Shown piece by piece: positions 15,130-23,657 of a DNA stretch of 31,443 nt. Origin of the DNA: UBA1189 sp045660385 (GTDB lineage Bacteria; Bacteroidota; Bacteroidia; Bacteroidales; Bacteroidaceae); NCBI GenBank assembly GCA_045660385.1, contig JAZRDT010000103.1, positions 1-31,443 of the forward strand, read 5' to 3'. The notes beneath the pieces were generated by a model. It did no database searches. It was not told the origin of the DNA and saw only the letters and a list, made by a program, of their open reading frames with translations. Position numbers and translations under genes: made by a program. Position 1 is the first letter of the stretch, and each line of letters opens with the position of its first letter.

Positions 15130-15858
15130 TCAGTCCTTCAAGTAGTAGTCCACACTGGTGACCACGCGCACATTCTTCATGTAGGGTGTGTTGCTGTCGC
15201 GGTCGGTGATGGAGAACTGACCCTGTGTGGCACGCTTGATCTTGCCTAGCTTGCTGTCGCTGTCGGCGGCAAACTTCTCGGCCGTTTCACGTGCATTCTT
15301 GGTGGCTGTCTCAATCATCGAGGGCTTGATGTCGTTGAGGTGGGTAAACGAGTAGACTGTCTGATACTCCCAATCGTTGGTCATCGCGATGCCCTTTTGC
15401 AGCAGCTCGCCCTGGCGGGAACGCAGGCGGATGATCTCGTCGACCTTGTCTGTGCATACCGTCACTACCGAGGTCACGATGTAGGTATAGCGGTTTTGGC
15501 TACCGCTCCATTCGGTACGTGTGTCGAGCACCTTTGGGGCAGCCACAGAGATGTCTGCTTCGGCAATGCCGGCCTCCTTGAGGAAGTTGATGATGGTGGC
15601 GTTCTTCTCCTCGATGGTTATATACAGTTGTTGCAGGTTGTCGCCTCCTTCCTTATAGGCAAAGGGACAGATGACCTTGTCGGCTTTCACCTCGCGTTCG
15701 CAAAGGCCCTTTACGGATACCACGCGGTCGTCGGCACGCACTGCCTTGATGGCATTGCCCAACAGGATGGCACTCACGATGAGTCCGACCATCAGGCAGC
15801 AGCCTAATCCCTCGTTATCGACCGTTAGACGGCGTTGTTTCTTTGTACTCTCCTCCAT
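15130..15858 (-). CDS. SIMPL (DUF541) domain protein
   Basis: I choose ATG 15858 (MEESTKKQ), because the longer frame (15909) would start upstream of the -7 box at 15904-15897. The 242-aa product has one N-terminal membrane helix (CCLMVGLIVSAILLGNAI, about 18-35). The SIMPL domain follows: VVSVKGLCEREVKADKVICPF, TRTEWSGSQNRYTYIVTSVV, and a C-terminal ATKNARETAEKFAADSDSKLGKI block. Proteins of this family are periplasmic or membrane-anchored, form oligomers and have no agreed enzymatic role. It is a single gene facing away from the M16 peptidase. Confidence 0.87.
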   Translation of the reverse strand: MEESTKKQRRLTVDNEGLGCCLMVGLIVSAILLGNAIKAVRADDRVVSVKGLCEREVKADKVICPFAYKEGGDNLQQLYITIEEKNATIINFLKEAGIAEADISVAAPKVLDTRTEWSGSQNRYTYIVTSVVTVCTDKVDEIIRLRSRQGELLQKGIAMTNDWEYQTVYSFTHLNDIKPSMIETATKNARETAEKFAADSDSKLGKIKRATQGQFSITDRDSNTPYMKNVRVVTSVDYYLKD

Positions 15859-15896
15859 AGTCTTGCTGAATTTTATGGTATAACAAATATTTTTGG

Positions 15897-15904
15897 CAAA
15901 TGTA
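15897..15904 (-). promoter_or_regulatory. -7 box of the SIMPL gene
   Basis: TACATTTG on the minus strand matches TAnnTTTG. A start near 15891 gives a leader of about 33 nt. No clear -33 box is seen. Confidence 0.55.
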
Positions 15905-16074
15905 CTCACTTTATTCGTAATTCAGCTTTTCTTTCCCGGTTTTTCATCCTTGTTTGCATTTTTTTAGCATTCCTTGGTTTCGTCTGTGAGGGCTTGAGCG
16001 CGCCAAATGAATGGTGATAAGGCGTTGGCTATCACAAATAATGTTAAAAATGTAGAGTTTTCGAACAAAAGTGT

Positions 16075-16082
16075 TAATTTTG
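16075..16082 (+). promoter_or_regulatory. -7 box of the M16 peptidase gene
   Basis: TAATTTTG matches TAnnTTTG, with a weak -33 region. The predicted leader is about 85 nt. The longer frame opening at 16071 is ruled out as a start because it lies within the promoter. Confidence 0.5.
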
Positions 16083-16172
16083 CGCGATTTAACGTGGGTG
16101 CATGTAGTTTTTTACCGGTGGCCTGCGTCTAATGAGGTAACATTGACGAAACATTATATAAACAGTACAAGT

Positions 16173-18980
16173 ATGAAACTCAGAAAGAAACTCATGGCCC
16201 TCGTGCTCATGCTCGTAGGTGCCACAGCGTCGTTTGCCCAGCAGATGCCGCCCATTCCTGTGGACCAGCAGGTTCGCATCGGAAAGCTTGAGAACGGATT
16301 GACCTACTACATCCGTCAGAACAACTATCCCGAAGGACAGGCCAACTTCTACATAGCACAGAAGGTGGGTTCGTCGCTCGAGGAGGACAACCAGCGCGGT
16401 TTGGCTCACTTCCTGGAGCATATGTGCTTCAACGGTACGGAGAAGTTCCCCGGCAACGGCGTAATCAAGTACCTCGAGAGCATCGGTGTGAAGTTTGGCA
16501 GCGACCTCAATGCCTACACCTCTATTGACGAGACGGTATATAACATCGACAACGTGCCCGTGAGCGCTGCGGGTGCCATCGACTCTTGCTTGTGGATTCT
16601 GCATGATTGGGCCGGTGCACTGCTGCTCGAAGATGCTGACATCGACAAGGAGCGTGGCGTAATCCATGAGGAGTGGCGCCAGCGCAACACGGCTCAGCAG
16701 CGTATGATGGAGGCTGTGGCCAAGAAGATGTATCCCGGCAACCGCTATGGCGACCGTTTCCCCATCGGTACCATGGAGGTGGTCGACAACTTCCCTTACC
16801 AGGCGCTGAAGGACTACTACGAGAAGTGGTACCGTCCCGACCAGCAGGCTATCGTGGTGGTAGGTGACGTGAACGTGGATGAGATTGAGGCCAAGATCAA
16901 GAGCATCTTTGCTGACCTCACCATGCCTGCAAACCCCGCCGAGCGCGTGTATTACCCCATTGCCGACAATAAGGAAACCATCATTGCACTGGCTCAGGAC
17001 AAGGAGCAGCAGTATGGCATCGTATACCTCTTTGCCAAGCACGAGGCTATCCCTAATGAAGCAAAGGGTGATATGCAGTACCTTATCCTCGACTATGCCA
17101 AGGCGATGTTTGCCCAGATGATGGGTGCCCGTATGAACGAGCTGGCCATGGATCCCGACGCTCCGTTCGTTGAGGGTATGGTCAACGATGGCGAGTTCTT
17201 CCTTGCCAAGACCAAGGGTGCCGTGAATGGCGCCATCATCCCCAAGGAGGGTTTTGTGAAGGAGGCTACAGCTGTGCTCTATCGTGAAATGTTGCGTGCA
17301 AAGCGCCACGGCTTCACCGAGACGGAGTATGCCCGTGCCCGCGCCGAGTACCTCACCAACCTGGAGAGTGCCTACAACGAGCGTGCCAAGGTGCGCAGCC
17401 AGCGCTACTGCAAGGAGTATGTGCGCCACTTCATCGACAATGAGCCTATCCCCGGTATCGAGAACGAGTATGCGCTGATGAACCAGCTCGCACCCAACCT
17501 CCCCGTAGAGCTCGTCAATCAGGTGGTGGCAAGCCTCATGAGCGACTCAAACCTCGTGGTGATGGCTATGCTCCCCGAGAAGGAGGGACTCGTGCACCCC
17601 ACAGAGGCTGAGATGGCCCAGCTGATAGCTTCGGTAGCTGCCGAGGATATCGAGGCATACGTTGACCAGGTGTCTGACGAACCTCTGCTGGCTCAGGAGC
17701 CCGCAGGTGGCAAGGTGGTGAAGACCAAGGAGGCTAAGTATGGCTACAAGCAGCTGACCCTCTCGAACGGTGCTACCGTATACCTCAAGAGCACCGACTT
17801 CAAGGCCGACCAGATATTGATGAGCGTAGTCAGCAAGGGTGGTACCGCACTGTACGACGCCAGCGAGGCTATCAACCTCGACCAGGTGGTAGACGTTATC
17901 GGTAACAACGGTATCGGCAACTTCAACACGACCGAACTGCAGAAGGTGCTTGCAGGTAAGAAGGCGGGTGTGGCTCCCTTCGTGAGCATGTATATGGAGG
18001 GTATGAGCGGTAGTAGTACCCCGAAGGATTTCGAGACACTGATGCAGCTGACCTATTTGCAGTTTACCGCTCCTCGTCTCGACGATGAGGCTTTCGCTTC
18101 GTACAAGAACAAGATGAAGGCCATGCTCGAGAATCAGGAGCTGGATCCCTCATCAGCATTGAGCGACACGCTCACCAAGGTGCTCTACAACAACCATCCC
18201 CGTGCCATCAGCATGAAGGCTGCCGATGTGGAGAAGATTGATGATAAGCGTATCCTCGAAATCTACAAGGAGCGCTTTGCCAATGCGGCTGACTTCTCAT
18301 TCATCTTCACCGGTGCCATCGATGAGGCTGAGGCACTGCCTCTCATCGAGAAGTATATCGGTGGTCTGCCCGCAGGTGGCAAGAAGGAGAAGTACGTAGA
18401 TGCCAAGGTCGACATCCAGAAGGGTCAGATCAAGAACATCTTCGAAAAGCAGATGGCTACTCCCTCAGCTACCGTATACCTCGTATATAGCGGCAAGGCT
18501 AAGTATAACCTCAAGAACAACCTCATGATGAGCCTCACCAAGCAGATCCTCGACATCATCTACACCGAGGAGATTCGCGAGAAGGAGGGTGGCACCTATG
18601 GTGTAGGCACCAGCGGAAGCATCAACAGAATACCTAAGGAGTCGGCACGCATGATTGTCATGTTCCAGACCGCTCCTGAGTTGCGCGAGAAACTCACTGG
18701 CATGGCTGTAGACCTCCTGCACAAGTATGCCGAGGAGGGTCCCCGCCAGAAGGATCTCGACAAGGTGCGTGAGTATATGCTGAAGAAGTATACCGAGAAC
18801 CAGAAGGAGAACTCATACTGGGCTAGCCTGCTGCAGAACAATATCACTGCCGACTATGAGGGTTACGCCGATTATGAGAAGACGCTCAACAGCATCACTA
18901 CCGACGACCTGAAGAAGTTTGCCAAGAGTATCCTCAAGCAGGGCAACAAGATTGAGGTGTCAATGGTAGGCATTGAGTAA
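16173..18980 (+). CDS. M16 family zinc metallopeptidase (pitrilysin/PqqL-like), secreted
   Basis: The 935-aa product starts at ATG 16173 (MKLRKKLMAL) with a signal peptide ending near ASFAQQ (residue 22-23). The inverted zinc motif HxxEH is H79-F-L-E82-H83. The third ligand is probably E160, in DIDKERGVIHEEW about 76 residues later. Four M16 modules are expected over this length. The C-terminal half, with REKEGGTYGVGTSGS and a late KENSYWASLLQNN, is the usual inactive partner that forms the other side of the clamshell chamber. It degrades peptides in the periplasm or cell envelope. Codon use is strongly biased to C/G-ending codons, suggesting high expression. It is a single gene with its own terminator. 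Confidence 0.93.
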   Translation: MKLRKKLMALVLMLVGATASFAQQMPPIPVDQQVRIGKLENGLTYYIRQNNYPEGQANFYIAQKVGSSLEEDNQRGLAHFLEHMCFNGTEKFPGNGVIKYLESIGVKFGSDLNAYTSIDETVYNIDNVPVSAAGAIDSCLWILHDWAGALLLEDADIDKERGVIHEEWRQRNTAQQRMMEAVAKKMYPGNRYGDRFPIGTMEVVDNFPYQALKDYYEKWYRPDQQAIVVVGDVNVDEIEAKIKSIFADLTMPANPAERVYYPIADNKETIIALAQDKEQQYGIVYLFAKHEAIPNEAKGDMQYLILDYAKAMFAQMMGARMNELAMDPDAPFVEGMVNDGEFFLAKTKGAVNGAIIPKEGFVKEATAVLYREMLRAKRHGFTETEYARARAEYLTNLESAYNERAKVRSQRYCKEYVRHFIDNEPIPGIENEYALMNQLAPNLPVELVNQVVASLMSDSNLVVMAMLPEKEGLVHPTEAEMAQLIASVAAEDIEAYVDQVSDEPLLAQEPAGGKVVKTKEAKYGYKQLTLSNGATVYLKSTDFKADQILMSVVSKGGTALYDASEAINLDQVVDVIGNNGIGNFNTTELQKVLAGKKAGVAPFVSMYMEGMSGSSTPKDFETLMQLTYLQFTAPRLDDEAFASYKNKMKAMLENQELDPSSALSDTLTKVLYNNHPRAISMKAADVEKIDDKRILEIYKERFANAADFSFIFTGAIDEAEALPLIEKYIGGLPAGGKKEKYVDAKVDIQKGQIKNIFEKQMATPSATVYLVYSGKAKYNLKNNLMMSLTKQILDIIYTEEIREKEGGTYGVGTSGSINRIPKESARMIVMFQTAPELREKLTGMAVDLLHKYAEEGPRQKDLDKVREYMLKKYTENQKENSYWASLLQNNITADYEGYADYEKTLNSITTDDLKKFAKSILKQGNKIEVSMVGIE

Positions 18981-19007
18981 ATTGACAATTGACAATTGAC
19001 AATTATA
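18981..19007. repeat. Short tandem repeat, attgaca type
   Basis: Three copies of the 7-mer attgaca/caattga begin directly after the peptidase stop codon. Confidence 0.8.
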
Positions 19008-19027
19008 GCTAAAGGCTATTCAAACGA

Positions 19028-19067
19028 AGAGAGAGGGCCGTTCCCGATGGGGCGGCTCTCTCTCTTT
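19028..19067 (+). terminator. Terminator of the M16 peptidase gene
   Basis: agagagagggccg (19028-19040) pairs over 13 bp with 19053-19065, with an inner ccc/ggg, and is followed by TTTCTG. The T-tract is short but the stem is very stable. Confidence 0.75.
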
Positions 19068-19157
19068 CTGCCCATGTGGCTGGTATAATCATCCATTTAT
19101 GCGCTTGCAACTAATAATAAATGTTAAAAATGCGGTGTTGGGTGTAAATTCCTAAAC

Positions 19158-19213
19158 TTTTAGTTGGAGGAGTAAAAGAAAACATTTTCCTTTGTCGCAG
19201 AAATCAACTAAAA
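19158..19213 (+). promoter_or_regulatory. blaI-type promoter with flanking inverted repeat
   Basis: A promoter-like pair (TTG at 19164-19166, then 20 nt, then TTCCTTTG at 19187-19194) is bracketed by ttttagttg (19158-19166) and its exact complement caactaaaa (19205-19213). BlaI/MecI-type repressors bind dyad operators over their own promoters, so these arms are candidate half-sites. The spacing is wider than usual. Confidence 0.45.
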
Positions 19214-19224
19214 CTTTAAGAGAT

Positions 19225-19593
19225 ATGAAACGTACGAACGAACTGACCCGTGCCGAACTGCAGGTGATGAATATCCTGTGGGATATGGGGAAGGGTACGG
19301 TGAGCGAGATCCTGGAGAAGCTTCCCGAGCCCCAACCAGCCTACAATACGGTGCTCACCTTCCTGCGCATACTGAAGGAGAAGAAGTTTGTGGCCAGCGA
19401 ACCTATAGGCAAGCAGCACCGATTCTATCCGCTGGTGCAGCACGGCGAGTACACCCGCAACTATATGCGCAGCGTCAAGGACAACCTCTTCCGCGGCTCG
19501 GCTGCCAGCTTGGTCAACTTCTTCGTCAAGGAAGAGAACCTCTCGGCAGAGGAGGTGGAGGAACTGATAGCGTTGCTGAGAAAGAACGAATAG
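19225..19593 (+). CDS. BlaI/MecI/CopY family transcriptional repressor
   Basis: The 122-aa product starts at ATG 19225 (MKRTNELTRA). It is a winged-helix protein: LTRAELQVMNILWDMGKGTVSEILEKL, recognition region AYNTVLTFLRILKEKKFV, and a C-terminal dimerisation helix with NFFVKEENLSAEEVEELIALL. In the classic system the repressor is cleaved after its membrane partner senses a signal. The partner follows 55 nt later. Homologous pairs in Bacteroidota usually lie away from beta-lactamases, so the regulon is probably envelope-related rather than drug resistance. That is inference. Confidence 0.92.
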   Translation: MKRTNELTRAELQVMNILWDMGKGTVSEILEKLPEPQPAYNTVLTFLRILKEKKFVASEPIGKQHRFYPLVQHGEYTRNYMRSVKDNLFRGSAASLVNFFVKEENLSAEEVEELIALLRKNE

Positions 19594-19617
19594 CTTATTG
19601 TCTGAGGACCCAGAGAA

Positions 19618-19648
19618 TTCACAATTCACAATTCACAACTCAAAATTC
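19618..19648. repeat. Short tandem repeat, attcaca type
   Basis: Three to four copies of attcaca fill the gap between the repressor stop and the ATG of the M56 peptidase. Confidence 0.75.
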
Positions 19649-21358
19649 ATGTACACCTTTCTCCTTTATATATTAAAAGTATCGCTCAGCCTGGCGGCGT
19701 TCTATATGTTCTTCAAGCTGCTCTGCAGTCGCGACACGCTGCATCGGTTCAATCGCTGCTTGCTGCTGTTCATCCTGGCCCTCTCGGCCGTGTTGCCCTT
19801 CATGTATATCGACCTTGGCATCATCAGCCACGAGGCTGCTGTGGAGATTGGCGAGCTGGGCGCTGCGCTTGAGGCAGAGCCTGTGGAGATGGCTGCGATG
19901 ACAGACACTCCTGTATCGCTGTGGCAACGCATTCCTTGGCAGCTGATACCGTGGCGAATGATACTGGGCGGAATCTACTGTGCCGGACTCCTCGTGTGCC
20001 TGGCCCATTTCGTAGGTTCGCTCCTCTCCATCGCCCTGCTCATACACCGAAGCAAACGCCGCGTGATGGCCGATGGCACCATCCTCGTCGCCCACAATAA
20101 GGCATACGGACCCTTCTCGTGGATGCGCTACATCATCGTGTCGGAGCAGGACCTCAACGACAACTTCGACCTGATACTCGCTCATGAGCGTGCCCATATA
20201 CGCCTCGGCCATTCGTGGGACCTGCCCTTCGTGCAGCTCTGTGCCACGGCGCAGTGGTTTAACCCCGCTGCTTGGTTGCTCAAGCGCGAACTGGAGGCTA
20301 TCCACGAATATGAGGCCGATAGCGACACCCTGCGCCAGGGGTTTGATGCCCGCCAATACCAGCTGCGCCTCTTCGAGGAGGCCGTGGGCGTGAAGTTCAA
20401 TACGATCACTAATAATTTCAATAATTGTTCCACTAAAAAACGTATTATTATGATGATGAAAAAACAAACCAGTCCGTGGGCACGGATGAAAGCTCTGTTC
20501 GTGCTCCCCGTAGCCTTCGTGGCAGTAACCGTAATCTCTTGTACCTCACCGAAGGAGAAGAAGACAGATGCCAACCAGGAGGTTGTGCAGCAGAGTCAAC
20601 CGGCAAGTGCTCCTGAGATTCAGGTAGTAACCTATGCTCCCCAACCTAAGGAGGTGGAGCAGGGCGAAGTGTTCCAGGTGGTAGAAGAGCAGCCCATGTT
20701 TCCCGGTGGCATGGAAGAAATGATGAAGTTCTTGCAGCAAAATGTGAAATATCCCAAGGAGGCTCAGGATCAGGGTAAGCAGGGCCGTGTGATTGTGCAG
20801 TTTGTGGTAAACAAGGATGGCAGTATCAGCAACGATACCATAGTGCGCTCTGTAGATCCCTTGCTCGATGCCGAGGCATTGCGCGTAGTGCGTAGCATGC
20901 CCAACTGGACACCTGGTAAGCAGCGCGGTAAGGAGGTGCGCGTACGCTTTACATTGCCTGTAACCTTCCGCTTGGATGGTGGTACAGAAAGCAAGTCGGC
21001 CGAGGTAAAGCAGGTTGCCAAGGTTCCGACTCAGGGCGAAGAAATCTTCAACGTCGTAGAGCAGATGCCCGAGTATCCTGGTGGTGTGGGAGAATTGATG
21101 AAGTTCATACAGCGGAATATCAGGTACCCCAAGGAGGCTCAGGAGCAGGGTAAGCAGGGCCGTGTGGTTGTGCAGTTTGTGGTAAACAAGGATGGTAGCA
21201 TCACCGATGCCAAGATTGCGAAGTCTGTTGATCCGCAGCTTGATGCAGAGGCCTTGCGCGTAGTGAATGCTATGCCCAACTGGACACCTGGTAAGCAGCG
21301 TGGCAAGGAGGTGCGCACATACTTCACTATCCCTGTGACCTTCCGTCTAAGCAATTAA
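19649..21358 (+). CDS. BlaR1/MecR1-type M56 membrane peptidase with two TonB C-terminal domains
   Basis: I choose ATG 19649 (MYTFLLYILK); the longer frame would begin with repeat-coded residues. The 569-aa product has membrane helices near 5-25, 35-55 and 107-133. A cytoplasmic zinc-peptidase loop has H179-E180-R-A-H183 (LAHERAHIRLGH) and EAIHEYEADSD carrying the likely third ligand. A fourth helix lies near 283-297 and ends in VISC. Beyond it, two TonB_C domains (about residues 341-442 and 466-568) are nearly the same in DNA and offset by exactly 375 bp. BlaR1 normally ends in a penicillin-binding sensor; here TonB-type domains replace it. With the preceding repressor it should form a signal-responsive protease-repressor pair. 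Confidence 0.92.
   Translation: MYTFLLYILKVSLSLAAFYMFFKLLCSRDTLHRFNRCLLLFILALSAVLPFMYIDLGIISHEAAVEIGELGAALEAEPVEMAAMTDTPVSLWQRIPWQLIPWRMILGGIYCAGLLVCLAHFVGSLLSIALLIHRSKRRVMADGTILVAHNKAYGPFSWMRYIIVSEQDLNDNFDLILAHERAHIRLGHSWDLPFVQLCATAQWFNPAAWLLKRELEAIHEYEADSDTLRQGFDARQYQLRLFEEAVGVKFNTITNNFNNCSTKKRIIMMMKKQTSPWARMKALFVLPVAFVAVTVISCTSPKEKKTDANQEVVQQSQPASAPEIQVVTYAPQPKEVEQGEVFQVVEEQPMFPGGMEEMMKFLQQNVKYPKEAQDQGKQGRVIVQFVVNKDGSISNDTIVRSVDPLLDAEALRVVRSMPNWTPGKQRGKEVRVRFTLPVTFRLDGGTESKSAEVKQVAKVPTQGEEIFNVVEQMPEYPGGVGELMKFIQRNIRYPKEAQEQGKQGRVVVQFVVNKDGSITDAKIAKSVDPQLDAEALRVVNAMPNWTPGKQRGKEVRTYFTIPVTFRLSN
20669..20975 (+). repeat. TonB-domain direct repeat, copy 1
   Basis: Copy 1 of a tandem in-frame duplication inside the M56 peptidase gene. 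Long stretches, such as the one encoding GKQGRVIVQFVVNKDGSI, match copy 2 (21044-21352) at nearly every base with a constant 375-bp offset. Confidence 0.85.
21044..21352 (+). repeat. TonB-domain direct repeat, copy 2
   Basis: Copy 2 of the duplication. The PKEAQEQGKQGRVVVQFVV and PNWTPGKQRGKEV segments repeat copy 1, with few, mostly silent or conservative, changes. Confidence 0.85.
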
Positions 21359-21489
21359 AATTCCACTAATCAAGCGACATTGTAAAAATAATTTCTTCAT
21401 GATGCAATGTCCAATAGGGCGGGCGCTTCCTTAAGGGGCGTCCGCTCCGTCTTGTGGATCAATCGTTAGGCTTATTCAAAGTGTAGGGA

Positions 21490-21595
21490 AGAGGCTTGGT
21501 CGAGAATTTTCATAGGCTTGACAAAAAATTATCACTTTGTCGACAAAAAATTATCATAGGTGCGACAACACTTTTTCAAGCCTCTGATTTTTTTT
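21490..21595 (+). other. Structured noncoding stretch, possible small RNA or long terminator
   Basis: agaggcttg (21490-21498) and caagcctct (21577-21585) are perfect complements enclosing 78 nt, and a run gattttttttc follows directly. Inside are two 15-bp direct repeats, gacaaaaaattatca (21520-21534 and 21542-21556), 22 bp apart, and a second aggcttg (21514-21520) that could compete for the same partner. It lies in a 326-bp gap between the convergent M56 and yidC genes. Nothing else in that gap looks coding. Confidence 0.5.
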
Positions 21596-21628
21596 CAAGG
21601 ACATGCAGCCGCGTACTGGAATAATATA

Positions 21629-21660
21629 AAGTGGGCACATCCAATTGGATGCGCCCACTT
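21629..21660 (-). terminator. yidC terminator
   Basis: AAGTGGGC-G-CATCC with loop AATT and GGATG-T-GCCCACTT, followed by TATATTATT on the minus strand. The central pair is G-U on the minus strand but A-C on the plus strand, so the hairpin is optimised for yidC. Confidence 0.85.
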
Positions 21661-21684
21661 CGCTATAATGGTTACGCTAATGTA

Positions 21685-23562
21685 TTACTTCTGGTAGCGT
21701 TGCTGTTGCTGTTGTTGTTGCAACTTCTGTTGCTCTTCCAGCTCTCTCTGCATAGCCTCAAGGCGAGCCATCATGCCGCTCTTTTTCTTGGGCTGTTGCT
21801 GGTTCTTTGCATAGTTGGCCTCGAGCTGTACGAGAAGTTTGTTCTCGTCAATCGTCTTACGCAACACGAACATGATGATGATGGTGGTGAGCGTAGAGAT
21901 GAAGTAGTAGTAGTTAAGACCAGCTGAGTAGTTGTTCAACCCGAAGATGAAGATGATGGGCATCATGAGCATCATCCACTTCATCATCTTCTGCTGCTGG
22001 GGGTCACCGCCTGCAGGCTGCTGCTTCATCGTATACAGGGTGTTAATGATGTTCACGATGCTGAAGAGCAAGCAGAAGAGCGAGATGTGGTCGCCCAGCA
22101 AGGGGAGGTTGAAGTTCCAGTGCAGGAGATCATCGTATGCCGAGAGGTCGTTGGCCCAAAGGAACTTCTGACCGCGGAGCTCGATAGCATTGGGGATGAA
22201 GAAGAAGAGCGCCATCCACACAGGCATCTGTATCAGTGTGGGCAAGCATCCGCTCATGGGGCTCACACCATACTTGCTAAAGAGCTGCATGGTCTCCTGT
22301 TGCTTCTGGAGAGCATCCTCGCGGTTGGGGTACTTGGCATTGATCTTGTCGATGTAGGGCTTCAGTGAACGCATCTTAGCTGTAGATACATACTGCTTGT
22401 AGGTGAAGGGGAATACGATGGCCTTCACGATGAGGGTGAGCAGCAGAAGTACGATACCCATGTTTATGCCCCATGAGTTGAGCCAGTCGAAGAGGTACAC
22501 CACGAAGAAGCGGTTGACCCAACGCACGATAGGCCATCCGAAGTAGATGAGCTTGTCGAGGTGGAGGTTCTTGCCGCTGGTAGAGAACTTGCTGCTCTCC
22601 TTCAAGGTCTGATACTGGTTGGGGCCAAAGTAGAATTGGAACTGTGAAGCCTTCTCACCTGAGGGGTCGAAGAATACGGTTGTCTCGGCCTCCATATTCT
22701 TAAGGTATCCGCTGCCCTCATTGATGGGAGATGACTTGATGTTGGCCGACTTGAATTGTTGGTCGGCAATGAAGATACTGCTGAAGAACTGATCCTTGAA
22801 GGCAATCCACTCAACACCTGCGAGCTCCTTGGATTGCTCCTTCATCTCGCTCAGGTGCTCAGTATCCTTCTCGGTGCGGTAGGTGAGGGTCGTGTAGCGT
22901 TGCTCGAAGGTGTAGCCCTTCTCCTGCTGACGCACGCGTTGTGCCCAGTCTACGTTCATCGTCTTCATCGATGAGGGGAAGAAGTTTTGCAATCCGTGTG
23001 CCTGTACGGTGAAGTTGAGCATATAGCTCTCAGGCAGCAGGCAGTAGCTGAAATCGAGGTGACCTGTACCAACGGGCATACGGAACACGAGGGTGTTCTC
23101 TGTCACCTCGATGGGCTCAAAGTAGAGCTTCTCGGTAACGATGTTCTCATTCTTACCGTCGAGCATGAAGTTGATGCTCTCGTCGTCCTGATTGAAGAGT
23201 TCCAGGGGAAGGTCCTCCTGGTTGGTGTACTCCTTGAGGATGGCCGATGTGACGCGTGCACCGCGGTTTGAGAAGGTGAGGCGCACCACCTCATTCTCGA
23301 GGGTGAAGGTCTGCTCTTCGCCCTGTGCGGCCTGATAAAGTGCCGATGTGGTGTCTTGCAAAAGGGTTTGGTTGTAACGGGCCTCGGCCATTGATTGGTC
23401 GAGCTCTTGTTGGGCCTGTACCAAGGCGATAGAGTCTTGTGCAGCTCTGAGTCGTGCCTGTTCGGCGAGTTGTTCTTCGGTGGGTTTGTTAATCCAGATG
23501 AAACCTACCATCACGGCGGCAATCAGAATCCAACCGATAATTGTACTTTTGTTGTTGTTCAT
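21685..23562 (-). CDS. yidC: Membrane protein insertase YidC
   Basis: The 625-aa protein has an N-terminal membrane helix (residues 8-24) and a long periplasmic beta domain with TFTLENEVVRLTFSNRGARV. Five C-terminal helices form the insertase core: MGIVLLLLTLIVKAIVFPFTYKQYVS, the helical-hairpin loop with MRSLKPYIDKINAKYP, PMSGCLPTLIQMPVWMALFFF, and NYYYFISTLTTIIIMF. It inserts inner-membrane proteins with or without SecYEG. The C-terminus is a Gln-rich tail (about 600-625) coded by CAA/CAG runs. It follows pyrG by 95 nt on the same strand, a pairing I know from other Bacteroidota. Confidence 0.96.
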   Translation of the reverse strand: MNNNKSTIIGWILIAAVMVGFIWINKPTEEQLAEQARLRAAQDSIALVQAQQELDQSMAEARYNQTLLQDTTSALYQAAQGEEQTFTLENEVVRLTFSNRGARVTSAILKEYTNQEDLPLELFNQDDESINFMLDGKNENIVTEKLYFEPIEVTENTLVFRMPVGTGHLDFSYCLLPESYMLNFTVQAHGLQNFFPSSMKTMNVDWAQRVRQQEKGYTFEQRYTTLTYRTEKDTEHLSEMKEQSKELAGVEWIAFKDQFFSSIFIADQQFKSANIKSSPINEGSGYLKNMEAETTVFFDPSGEKASQFQFYFGPNQYQTLKESSKFSTSGKNLHLDKLIYFGWPIVRWVNRFFVVYLFDWLNSWGINMGIVLLLLTLIVKAIVFPFTYKQYVSTAKMRSLKPYIDKINAKYPNREDALQKQQETMQLFSKYGVSPMSGCLPTLIQMPVWMALFFFIPNAIELRGQKFLWANDLSAYDDLLHWNFNLPLLGDHISLFCLLFSIVNIINTLYTMKQQPAGGDPQQQKMMKWMMLMMPIIFIFGLNNYSAGLNYYYFISTLTTIIIMFVLRKTIDENKLLVQLEANYAKNQQQPKKKSGMMARLEAMQRELEEQQKLQQQQQQQRYQK

Positions 23563-23601
23563 TCTTCTTGTTTAGTTACTTTTTGTTATACCTTTATAAC
23601 T

Positions 23602-23636
23602 AATAGTAAGCGCAGACAGCGTCTGCGCCTACTATT
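23602..23636 (-). promoter_or_regulatory. Hairpin between pyrG and yidC
   Basis: AATAGTA-G-GCGCAGAC, loop GCT, GTCTGCGC-T-TACTATT: a 16-bp stem with one G-U on the minus strand (A-C on the plus strand). No T-run follows, so it is more likely an mRNA processing or stability element, or a weak attenuator, than a full terminator. Confidence 0.6.
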
Positions 23637-23657
23637 TATCAATGTCTATGTCTATAT

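Noticed and set aside
16089..17429. A 446-codon open frame antisense to the M16 peptidase
   Set aside because: It arises from biased codon use in the real gene (His/Leu/Val-rich mirror); the sense strand carries a clear HFLEH peptidase.
21685..21760. CAA/CAG run at the yidC 3' end as a functional repeat
   Set aside because: Gln-rich YidC tails are common low-complexity ends and the tract is interrupted, so it gives no strong sign of a variable repeat.
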